A stretch of DNA of 12,310 nt from JBDRED01 sp043820025 [NCBI: Elusimicrobiota bacterium] (GTDB taxonomy: Bacteria > RUG730 > JBDRED01): contig JBDRED010000049.1 of assembly GCA_043820025.1 (NCBI GenBank), positions 1 to 12,310 on the forward strand, given 5' to 3'. Position numbers and translations under genes: made by a program. Every line of letters starts with the position of its first letter. Positions within the stretch are counted from its first letter, which is position 1. The notes below the pieces were generated by a model. It saw nothing but the letters and a program-made list of their open reading frames with translations. It was not told where the DNA came from and did not search any database. Shown here piece by piece: positions 6,451 through 12,310 of this stretch.

Positions 6451-7266
6451 ATGGCGAAGCCTGGAAGACGTAAGCAAAAAGTTTCTTTTCGAAAGCGGCT
6501 AAGCGGCATTAATATAAGAGGTTTTTTTCGCGCTATTTGGTTTATTATAAAATGGTTTATTATTATAAGCGTGACAACGTATGTTGTTTTGTTCGTGAGA
6601 AAAACAGTGTTAAACTCAGATTTTTTAAACATTAAAGAAATAGTCGTAAAAAATAATAAATATATTGATTCGGAAACTGTTTTAGATATTTCAAAAATAA
6701 AGAAAGGCGAAAATATTTTTAAACCCAAAACAAAATCAATAAGAAAAAATCTTAAAGATAAATTCCCTCCAATTAAAGATGTAAAGTTATTCAGATATTA
6801 TCCTGATAAAATTGTATTAGAAATAATTGACCGCGCGCCTTTAGCGCGTATTGAGAGGGGAGATGAAAAACTTGTGATAGACAGCGAAGGCGTCATGTTT
6901 TCGTCCCAAGATGAATGCTTAGATAAGATATTAATCAGGCTGGATGAAAATTGCGCGGAAAACATGGCCGGCTCTGTGGTTAATATTCTAATGTATCTTC
7001 AACGTCATTATAATAATATTTATAACAGGATAATTTATTTCGGAGTTAATGAAAAAGCCGATATTGAGATTAAGCTTCAACATCAGCATAGGATATTGCT
7101 GGGTAAGGTTAATAATAAAAACCTAAACAGAAAGATTAAGCATAGTCTAATCGTGTTAGAGGATGCGCAGAAAAAGAAAAAATTCACAGGACAGGCTGTA
7201 GAGGTTGACGCAAGATTTTTTGATGACATTTCATGCCCAATAGTGGTAAGGTTAGTAAATAAATAA
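6451..7266 (+). CDS. ftsQ: Cell division protein FtsQ
   Basis: FtsQ is a bitopic membrane protein that links FtsB/FtsL to the early divisome. The 271-residue protein fits the family plan. A basic cytoplasmic tail (1-25, rich in Arg/Lys) is followed by one hydrophobic transmembrane segment (about 28-48). A POTRA domain spans about 57-127, with IKEIVVKNNKYIDSETV at its start and RYYPDKIVLEIIDRAPLA at its end. The remaining periplasmic beta domain runs to the C-terminus. The POTRA pattern and the position between ddl and ftsA make the call firm, although overall sequence is divergent, as is usual for FtsQ. AGAGG (6440-6444) lies 6 nt before the ATG and the gap to ddl is 2 nt. An 88-nt AT-rich gap follows before ftsA. 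Confidence 0.93.
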   Translation: MAKPGRRKQKVSFRKRLSGINIRGFFRAIWFIIKWFIIISVTTYVVLFVRKTVLNSDFLNIKEIVVKNNKYIDSETVLDISKIKKGENIFKPKTKSIRKNLKDKFPPIKDVKLFRYYPDKIVLEIIDRAPLARIERGDEKLVIDSEGVMFSSQDECLDKILIRLDENCAENMAGSVVNILMYLQRHYNNIYNRIIYFGVNEKADIEIKLQHQHRILLGKVNNKNLNRKIKHSLIVLEDAQKKKKFTGQAVEVDARFFDDISCPIVVRLVNK

Positions 7267-7321
7267 AAAATCATTTATAAAAAAAGAAAAAAATGCTATA
7301 AAGAATAATCAATTTATAATA

Positions 7322-7336
7322 TATCTTAAAAAGATA
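7322..7336. other. Short palindrome before ftsA
   Basis: TATCTT (7322-7327) and AAGATA (7331-7336) are exact reverse complements around AAA, 18 nt before the ftsA start. Just upstream lie TATAAT (7315-7320) and a TGCTATAAA stretch (7294-7302) that resembles an extended -10, but no convincing -35 hexamer is seen. The 88-bp gap could therefore hold a weak promoter for ftsA-ftsZ with an operator-like site, or simply be AT-rich spacer. Confidence 0.25.
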
Positions 7337-7354
7337 ATATGAGAGGGAAAGACT

Positions 7355-8581
7355 ATGGCAAAACAAGATTTACTTGCTGGGATAGAATTTGGATCAGGTA
7401 AGGTAGTCTGCGCGGTTGCTAAGAGGGATAAGGATGGAGCGCTTAATATTTTGGCCGGCTCTGAGGTTAAGACAACAGGCCTCCAAAAAGGCAATGTTAT
7501 CAGCATTGAAGAAACTGTAAACGCTATCAAAGAATGCGTGGAAAATGTCGAAGAACTCGCAGGCGAGCGGGTAGCTTCACTGCAGGTAGGAATAAAAGGA
7601 CAGCATATTGAGACCTATAATTTTAAAGGCGCGATTAATATTTCCAGGACTGATAAGGAGATAACAGAGGAAGACAGGGAATTGGTTTTAGAGGCTGCCA
7701 GACAGCTTCAGCTTTCAAATGACCGCGAAATAATTGAAACTATTCCTTTAACATATATTGTGGACCAGCAGAGAGGCGTTCCAAACCCTATTGGCATGGA
7801 AGGCAATCACTTAGGCGTTGCTGTGCATCTTGTTTCTGCTTCGACAATGGCGTTAAATAATATTTATAAATGCGTTAATAAAGCCGGGTTTAAGGTTGAT
7901 GGCGTTGCCTATAGCCTTTTGGCCTTAGGCGACGTTTCTGTTACGCCTGAAGAAAAGGATCTAGGTGTGGTGCTTGTTGATATTGGCGGACAGGTAACGG
8001 ATGTTGCGTTTTATGTAATGGGCGGTATACATCTTACAAAGGAATTAAATATTGGCGGCGATCATATTACTCGTGATATTGCTTATGGCATGCGCACGTC
8101 TCTGGAGCGGTCGCGCGAACTTAAGGAAAAATATGGCTGGGCGCATAGAAGGCTTGTGTCTGAAAACGAAGAAAAAGAAATACCATATATCGGCGTTGAC
8201 GGGATAACTGAGAGAGTGACAACTTTTGCGTCGCTGAGCGAGATTATTTATCCGCGCGTTGAAGAGATATTTCATATAGTTAAAAGAGAGATACTTTCCA
8301 GCGAATATGCTCATATGGTTCCTTCCGGCATAGTATTAGCAGGAGGAACATCGCATCTTAAGGGTATATGCGAAATAGGCGAAAAGATTTTAGATATGCC
8401 CGTCAGACTGGGCCCGCCTCAAAGTATGGGGATGAGTGAGAATTATATTAATAATCCCGCTCTTAGTAGTGTATTTGGACTTTTAAAGTATGCGGAAAGA
8501 GAACAGCTGCGTATATCAAAGCGTTTAGGGAGAAAGCCTTTCTTTGCAGGAATGCGAAAGAAATTAGAGGAGATATTCTAG
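7355..8581 (+). CDS. ftsA: Cell division protein FtsA
   Basis: FtsA is an actin-family ATPase that anchors FtsZ filaments to the inner face of the cytoplasmic membrane and recruits later division proteins. The 408-residue protein has the first phosphate loop EFGSGKV (11-17), the FtsA-specific 1C subdomain (about 85-165), the second phosphate motif VDIGGQVTDVA (208-218) and the adenosine motif VLAGGTSHLKG (327-337). An amphipathic C-terminal helix KPFFAGMRKKLEEIF (394-408) serves as the membrane anchor. The second phosphate motif has Gln and Val where the common form is GGGTTD. GAGAGGG (7341-7347) precedes the ATG by 7 nt. ftsZ begins on the base after its stop codon. Confidence 0.97.
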   Translation: MAKQDLLAGIEFGSGKVVCAVAKRDKDGALNILAGSEVKTTGLQKGNVISIEETVNAIKECVENVEELAGERVASLQVGIKGQHIETYNFKGAINISRTDKEITEEDRELVLEAARQLQLSNDREIIETIPLTYIVDQQRGVPNPIGMEGNHLGVAVHLVSASTMALNNIYKCVNKAGFKVDGVAYSLLALGDVSVTPEEKDLGVVLVDIGGQVTDVAFYVMGGIHLTKELNIGGDHITRDIAYGMRTSLERSRELKEKYGWAHRRLVSENEEKEIPYIGVDGITERVTTFASLSEIIYPRVEEIFHIVKREILSSEYAHMVPSGIVLAGGTSHLKGICEIGEKILDMPVRLGPPQSMGMSENYINNPALSSVFGLLKYAEREQLRISKRLGRKPFFAGMRKKLEEIF

Positions 8582-9688
8582 ATGGTTGGAATAAGGATGA
8601 CAGATGATTTTAAGGAACATCCGGCGGTTATAAAAATCGTTGGCGTGGGCGGCGGCGGCGGTAATGCCGTTAATAGAATGATTCAGTCAGATATAAAGGG
8701 CGTTGAGTTTATAGCTGCTAATACTGATGCGCAGTCACTAAGGCAGTCACTTGCCGGTTTTAAGCTTCAATTTGGCATGGAACGCACTAAGGGTTTAGGC
8801 GTAGGCGGTGATCCGGGCCTCGGAAGAAAGGCTGCTGAAGAAGATAAAGAAAAAATTAAGGAATGTTTAATAGGCGCTGATATGGTGTTTATTACTGCAG
8901 GCATGGGCGGCGGCACAGGCACAGGCTCGGCTCCGATAGTTGCAGAGATTGCAAAGGAGATAGGAGCTTTGACTGTTGGAGTGGTTACGCGTCCTTTTGT
9001 TTTTGAAGGTAAAATCAGGAGCAGAAACGCGGATGATGGTATTGAAGAGCTTAGGAAAAAGGTTGATACATTAATTGTAATTCCAAATCAGAGACTCTTT
9101 ACAATAATTGACGAAGAAACGCGCGCTGATAAAGCATGGGAAAAGGTTGATGATGTATTGAGACAGGCTGTGCAGAGTATTGCAGATGTTATAACAAGCA
9201 CAGGCGTAATAAATGTCGACTTTAATGACGTAAAGGCGATTATGACCGGCGCCGGAGAAGCTCTAATGGGTATGGGCGAAGGACAGGGCGAGGGACGCGC
9301 TATTATGGCAGCGGAAATGGCAATTACGTCTCCGCTTTTGGAAGATATGTCTATTGACGGCGCAAAGGGCGTACTTGTAAATATATCCGGCAGTAAAGAT
9401 CTAAAAATGTCTGAAATAAATGATTCTATGTCATTAATTTATAATTCTGTATCTCCTGACGCTAATGTGTATTTTGGACAGGTTTTTGACGATACATTAA
9501 ATGATAAAATTAAAATAACTGTAATAGCTACAAACTTCTCCAGGCATGCAAGGCTTAAACAACAGACTGAGGCGCGCGAGCAGGAGCTATTCCAGCAGAA
9601 TGGAGATGTTGTTTCAGACAATAGTCTAAACTCATTAGATCAGCCTGCCTTTTTACGTAAGAAGGATAAATCAAGGAATGTTTTTTAG
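8582..9688 (+). CDS. ftsZ: Cell division protein FtsZ
   Basis: FtsZ is the tubulin-like GTPase that polymerises into the division ring. The 368-residue protein has the N-terminal GGGGGNAVNRM loop (23-33), NTDAQSL (47-53), the tubulin signature GGGTGTG (109-115), and the T7 synergy loop NVDFNDVKAIM (211-221), which supplies the catalytic acids to the next subunit. After a short linker of about 30 residues comes the conserved C-terminal peptide DQPAFLRKK (353-361), which binds FtsA, followed by a basic end. GAGGAG (8566-8571) inside ftsA is 10 nt before the ATG. A second in-frame ATG at 8597 behind AATAAGG is possible and would give the shorter MTDDF start. It is contiguous with ftsA, as in most dcw clusters. 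Confidence 0.98.
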   Translation: MVGIRMTDDFKEHPAVIKIVGVGGGGGNAVNRMIQSDIKGVEFIAANTDAQSLRQSLAGFKLQFGMERTKGLGVGGDPGLGRKAAEEDKEKIKECLIGADMVFITAGMGGGTGTGSAPIVAEIAKEIGALTVGVVTRPFVFEGKIRSRNADDGIEELRKKVDTLIVIPNQRLFTIIDEETRADKAWEKVDDVLRQAVQSIADVITSTGVINVDFNDVKAIMTGAGEALMGMGEGQGEGRAIMAAEMAITSPLLEDMSIDGAKGVLVNISGSKDLKMSEINDSMSLIYNSVSPDANVYFGQVFDDTLNDKIKITVIATNFSRHARLKQQTEAREQELFQQNGDVVSDNSLNSLDQPAFLRKKDKSRNVF

Positions 9689-9742
9689 CGAATAAGTGAG
9701 TTGTTCTGCATTTGCGTTAGCTAATTGTGATGGGGTGGTAAT

Positions 9743-10462
9743 ATGGGTTGGCAATTCAACGCTTTATACGGTATTGAGGAAAATTTAACGCGCTATTCAA
9801 TTCCGCACTGTGTTACTACAAAATTTGCCGGCAACATGAAGAATCTTGAATCTCTCAGAAATTTCTTTTCTTCCTTTGATAAAATCAATACATTTAATAC
9901 ATCATGGCGCGCGCATTATTTATGCGCCGGGCGTCAGGTGCATGGCAATAATGCGCATGAATTTAAAAATGTCACAAGCGATTCTTTTATTGAAGAGACT
10001 GACGCTGTTTATACTAGAGAAAGGAATCTGGTATTAGGTATATTTACAGCTGACTGCGCCCCATTATTCATTGCTGACAAGAAAAAAAGATTTGCGGCGC
10101 TTATTCACGCCGGGTGGAAAGGCATGGCTAAGCATATTATAAAAAATACAGTAGAAAAGGTATGTGATAAAAAAAATATTGATGACTTTTTATTTGTCTT
10201 TGGCCCGCATATTAAAAAATGCTGTTACGAGGTAAATAAGGATTTGGCGCAGTACTTTGAATTGGAAGAATCAATTGTAAATGGCGAAAGAAAATATTTT
10301 TTAGATCTGCAAAATGAAGGAAAAAAACAATTATTGAGTATTGGAGTGAAGAATGAGAATATAGTGTTATGCGAACATTGCACTCTTTGCGAAAGTAATA
10401 GATTTTTTTCGTACAGGTCAGGAAATAAGGAAGAAAGGATAGGGTCATTCATTTCATTATGA
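9743..10462 (+). CDS. pgeF: Peptidoglycan editing factor PgeF (YfiH, DUF152 family)
   Basis: Members of this family hydrolyse wrongly incorporated amino acids from peptidoglycan precursors (reported for E. coli YfiH) and were earlier described as copper polyphenol oxidases or purine nucleoside enzymes. The 239-residue protein has the zinc-site residues of the family: His67 in RQVHG, Cys105 in TADCAPL and His122 in HAGWKG. GPHIKKCCYEV (154-164) and a C-terminal FFSYRSG complete the pattern. Its place directly after ftsZ, in a cell-wall cluster, suits the peptidoglycan role. GGGGTGG (9732-9738) is 4 nt before the ATG. It overlaps yggS as ATGA. The exact substrate cannot be told from sequence. 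Confidence 0.93.
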   Translation: MGWQFNALYGIEENLTRYSIPHCVTTKFAGNMKNLESLRNFFSSFDKINTFNTSWRAHYLCAGRQVHGNNAHEFKNVTSDSFIEETDAVYTRERNLVLGIFTADCAPLFIADKKKRFAALIHAGWKGMAKHIIKNTVEKVCDKKNIDDFLFVFGPHIKKCCYEVNKDLAQYFELEESIVNGERKYFLDLQNEGKKQLLSIGVKNENIVLCEHCTLCESNRFFSYRSGNKEERIGSFISL

Positions 10463-11166
10463 ATATAAAACAAAACTTATCAGAGTTAATAAATGAGATA
10501 AATAAGCAGGCCGGTTTATCAGGCCGTGATACTGAAGAAATCAGGCTTGTGGCAGTTAGCAAAACAAGAAGCTTAGCCGAAATACGCGAGGCAATAAACT
10601 GCGGCGTAAGTATTCTAGGCGAGAATAAGGTGCAAGAAGCATTTCCGAAATATGAGGAGATAGGCAATATTGTAGAATGGCATTTAATTGGCCATTTGCA
10701 GACGAATAAGGTAAAAAAAGCTGTAGAAATGTCTGATTTGATACATTCTGTTGACGGGAAAAAACTTATTGATGAAATTAATAAATGCGCCAAAAATCTT
10801 GGCAAGGTGCAAAATGTGCTTGCGCAGGTAAATGTATCCGGGGAAGAAACAAAGTTCGGATTGAATATTGAAAATATTTTTAGTTTTTTTGATGAGATAT
10901 GTAAGGATAAAAGATTAACAAATGTTAGAGTTAAAGGCCTTATGACAATGGCTCCGTTTACTGATAATACTGTGGTAGTAAGGTCTTGCTTTAAGAAAAC
11001 CAGGGAATTATTTTTAGAACTGCGAAGCAGGCACGCAAATCATCCTCTTATTGATATGCGCGAATTATCAATGGGTATGACAAATGATTTTAAGATTGCT
11101 ATTGAAGAAGGAGCAACATTACTGAGAATAGGCGCAGCTATATTCGGAGAAAGAGAATATTTATAG
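10459..11166 (+). CDS. yggS: Pyridoxal phosphate homeostasis protein, YggS family
   Basis: YggS/PLPBP proteins bind pyridoxal 5'-phosphate in a single alanine-racemase-like barrel and keep the free cofactor in balance; no catalytic reaction is firmly known. The 235-residue protein has the cofactor lysine in VAVSKT (Lys35), the GENKVQE block (54-60), HLIGHLQTNK (75-84), KGLMTMAP, and the phosphate-binding end SMGMTNDF...RIGAAIFGERE. All family landmarks are present and length is normal. The start ATG overlaps the pgeF stop (ATGA, 10459-10462) with no good ribosome site, so translation is probably coupled to pgeF. yggS followed by proC is a widely conserved pair, here separated by 120 nt. Confidence 0.96.
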   Translation: MNIKQNLSELINEINKQAGLSGRDTEEIRLVAVSKTRSLAEIREAINCGVSILGENKVQEAFPKYEEIGNIVEWHLIGHLQTNKVKKAVEMSDLIHSVDGKKLIDEINKCAKNLGKVQNVLAQVNVSGEETKFGLNIENIFSFFDEICKDKRLTNVRVKGLMTMAPFTDNTVVVRSCFKKTRELFLELRSRHANHPLIDMRELSMGMTNDFKIAIEEGATLLRIGAAIFGEREYL

Positions 11167-11245
11167 CGCTGTTAAAATAGAATGCAGAATAGTATTAAAT
11201 AGTAAATGCCGATAGAATTTTATTGTTTGATTTTAATTAAGATAT

Positions 11246-11271
11246 AAGTAAAATACAATAATAATTTACTT
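11246..11271 (+). other. AT-rich hairpin in the yggS-proC gap
   Basis: AAGTAAA (11246-11252) and TTTACTT (11265-11271) form a 7-bp inverted repeat with a 12-nt loop, ending 15 nt before the proC start and just before its GATGGGG ribosome site. The 120-bp gap is large for this otherwise tight cluster, but I find no promoter with two good hexamers in it. The structure is weak and may be chance. Confidence 0.2.
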
Positions 11272-11286
11272 TGAGATGGGGATATT

Positions 11287-12108
11287 ATGATAAATAGAAA
11301 GATATTATTTATGGGCGCCGGGAATATGGCTGAAGCGTTCTTGCGCGGAATTATTACTAATAATGATAAAATGGCCGGACTAATAACTGTTTCGGATATA
11401 GATGAAAAGAGACTGAATTATATTAAGGATAAATATAATGTCGAGGCGCAAATAAATACTAAAAGCCTGAATTTTTCTGACAAGGATGTTGTTATAATTG
11501 CTGTAAAGCCTAAGGACGCGCACAAGGTTTTAGGGCCTATTGACGGAAATTTAAAACCCGGAGCGATTATAATTTCAATTATGGCCGGAGTTGATATTGA
11601 GTATATAAGCACATATCTTCCGAAGAATGCGAAGATCGCGCGTGTTATGCCAAATACAGCTGCAATGGCAGGAGAAAGCATGTCTGTTGTAAGTTTTTCA
11701 ACGAATATTACTAATGATGAAAAAAACATAGTCTTCAATATTTTGAATTCAATAGGAAAATCGCTTGAGGTTATTGAGCCTGAAATGGATGCCATAACCG
11801 CGCTTTCAGGCAGCGGGCCTGCGTATGTATTTTATCTGATTGAAGCTATGATTGAAGCCGGCAAACAGATGGGGCTTGCATCCGAAACCTGTTTAATACT
11901 GGCTAAACAGACTGTATTAGGGTCTATTAAGCTTTTGTCTGAGTCAGTAGAATCCCCAAGCGAGCTTAGGAAAAAGGTTACATCTCCCGGCGGCACAACT
12001 GAAGCGGCGATAAAATATTTAGAATCAAAGGATTTTCAAAAGATATTTATTACAGCGCTTCAAGAGGCCAAAAACCGCTCAATTTCATTAAGAAAAGACC
12101 TATATTGA
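11287..12108 (+). CDS. proC: Pyrroline-5-carboxylate reductase
   Basis: ProC carries out the last step of proline synthesis, reducing 1-pyrroline-5-carboxylate with NAD(P)H. The 273-residue protein has the Rossmann motif MGAGNMAEA (9-17), VKPKD (73-77), RVMPNTAA (119-126), the dimer and substrate-binding LSGSGPAYVFYLIEA (173-187) and the signature VTSPGGTTEAAI (231-242). It is complete and of normal length. GGGG (11278-11281) lies 5 nt before the ATG. It is the last complete recognisable gene; proA and proB are not nearby. The position after yggS matches the conserved yggS-proC order and does not by itself imply a shared pathway. Confidence 0.97.
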   Translation: MINRKILFMGAGNMAEAFLRGIITNNDKMAGLITVSDIDEKRLNYIKDKYNVEAQINTKSLNFSDKDVVIIAVKPKDAHKVLGPIDGNLKPGAIIISIMAGVDIEYISTYLPKNAKIARVMPNTAAMAGESMSVVSFSTNITNDEKNIVFNILNSIGKSLEVIEPEMDAITALSGSGPAYVFYLIEAMIEAGKQMGLASETCLILAKQTVLGSIKLLSESVESPSELRKKVTSPGGTTEAAIKYLESKDFQKIFITALQEAKNRSISLRKDLY

Positions 12109-12133
12109 TTTAACATTTAAGTATAACATTCAG

Positions 12134-12162
12134 GGGGATGTCACATGGAGTGTAGCATTCCT
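12134..12162 (+). promoter_or_regulatory. Hairpin enclosing a ribosome site and an ATG
   Basis: The RNA of 12134-12141 can pair with 12155-12162 (8 bp, with three G-U pairs). After a two-base bulge, CAC (12142-12144) pairs with GTG (12150-12152). The five-base loop holds the ATG at 12145, and the AGGGGG ribosome site lies partly in the 5' arm. It lies 26 nt after the proC stop and has no T-run after it, so it is not a standard terminator. A translation-controlling hairpin or an mRNA 3' end structure are both possible. Confidence 0.4.
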
Positions 12163-12186
12163 ACGGGAAAGGTAAAAAAATCTTGA
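12145..12186 (+). CDS. Possible 13-residue leader peptide
   Basis: A short ORF begins at ATG 12145 after a strong AGGGGG ribosome site (12132-12137, 7 nt spacing) and ends at TGA 12184-12186. The peptide reads MECSIPTGKVKKS. Its stop codon overlaps the -35 box of the promoter that follows. The good spacing and the hairpin around the start suggest real translation, but an ORF this short arises easily by chance. I do not recognise the peptide. It has no run of a single amino acid typical of classical attenuators. Confidence 0.25.
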   Translation: MECSIPTGKVKKS

Positions 12187-12212
12187 CGATTAATGTTGTG
12201 ATTTTGTAATAT
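12183..12212 (+). promoter_or_regulatory. Sigma70-type promoter at the right edge
   Basis: TTGACG (12183-12188) is followed by an 18-bp spacer and TAATAT (12207-12212). The -35 is the same hexamer used before rho and matches consensus at five of six positions; the -10 matches at four. Transcription would start near 12219 and read out of the window, beginning a new unit after proC. Confidence 0.5.
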
Positions 12213-12245
12213 AAATCATCTTTTCGATACTAACAAAAACAGGGG

Positions 12246-12299
12246 GTGATAATCTCATAAGGCGTTGTGAAAAGATAAAAAAGCGCCCGGGATTATTAC
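12246..12299 (+). ncRNA. Structured leader RNA masking an extended Shine-Dalgarno sequence
   Basis: GTGATAATC (12246-12254) can pair over 9 bp with GATTATTAC (12291-12299), with one G-U pair. Inside, GGCGTT (12261-12266) pairs with AGCGCC (12282-12287). This gives two stacked helices with an asymmetric internal loop and a 15-nt A-rich end loop. The sequence AGGGGGTGAT (12241-12250), nine of ten bases matching the extended ribosome-binding consensus, is partly inside the outer helix. No ATG, GTG or TTG follows it at usable distance in an open frame; a canonical ATG (12300) comes just after the outer helix. I match it to no known riboswitch class. It may be the regulatory leader of a gene beyond the window. 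Confidence 0.35.
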
Positions 12300-12310
12300 A
12301 TGCAAGTCTT

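Noticed and set aside
9846-10037. 63-codon + strand frame inside pgeF
   Set aside because: It is out of frame with a well-supported gene and has no independent ribosome site or recognisable sequence.
12242-12262. GGGGGTGAT start, reminiscent of the 5' end of tmRNA
   Set aside because: The conserved TTCGACGG block that follows in tmRNA is missing, and no tRNA-like partner can be checked inside the window.
12246-12299. Fluoride or guanidine riboswitch
   Set aside because: The helix order and conserved loop bases of these classes, as I know them, are not present.
12299-12308. CATGCAAGTC, identical to a conserved stretch near the 5' end of 16S rRNA
   Set aside because: The bases on both sides do not match 16S rRNA, so a 10-base coincidence is more likely than the start of an rRNA gene.

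Overview
The window is a stretch of ordinary, densely packed bacterial chromosome (AT-rich, every gene on the + strand) carrying twelve full-length housekeeping genes. It is flanked on the left by the truncated end of an insertion sequence and on the right by a short, structured non-coding region. No single marker fixes the organism. The gene order murB-ddl-ftsQ-ftsA-ftsZ-pgeF-yggS-proC, the split coaC/coaB pair, a very divergent omega-like subunit and the AT-rich composition suggest an uncultured Gram-negative-type lineage. Omnitrophota or relatives is my best guess; it is an inference from gene order and not a demonstrated placement.

Left edge (1-396): positions 1-173 look like one end of an IS element. 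They hold the start of a transposase gene on the minus strand, a hairpin overlapping its Shine-Dalgarno site, and two tandem ~25-bp repeats next to a TGTCA terminus. Immediately beyond lies a good sigma70-type promoter (TTGACG, 17 bp, TATTAT), which should drive rho through a leader of roughly 170 nt. A 9-bp inverted repeat flanks the -10 box.

Cluster 1 (397-4475): rho, gmk, an rpoZ-like gene, coaC, coaB and a family 4 uracil-DNA glycosylase gene follow one another with gaps of 4 to 35 nt or small overlaps. They read as one operon joining transcription (Rho, omega), nucleotide and cofactor supply (guanylate kinase, coenzyme A synthesis) and DNA repair. A 133-bp gap with two hairpins (4476-4608) separates it from the next block.

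Cluster 2 (4609-12108): the cell wall and division block murB, ddl, ftsQ, ftsA and ftsZ makes peptidoglycan precursors and then the division ring with its membrane anchor. It runs on into pgeF (peptidoglycan editing), yggS (pyridoxal phosphate homeostasis) and proC (proline synthesis). murC, often found just before murB, is absent here.

Right edge (12109-12310): no complete recognisable gene. It holds a hairpin that would occlude the ribosome site and start codon of a 13-codon ORF, a second TTGACG promoter, and a nested RNA helix that pairs a near-perfect extended Shine-Dalgarno sequence. This is the least explained part of the window. No large novel system is visible; the interest lies in the regulatory edges and a few divergent proteins.
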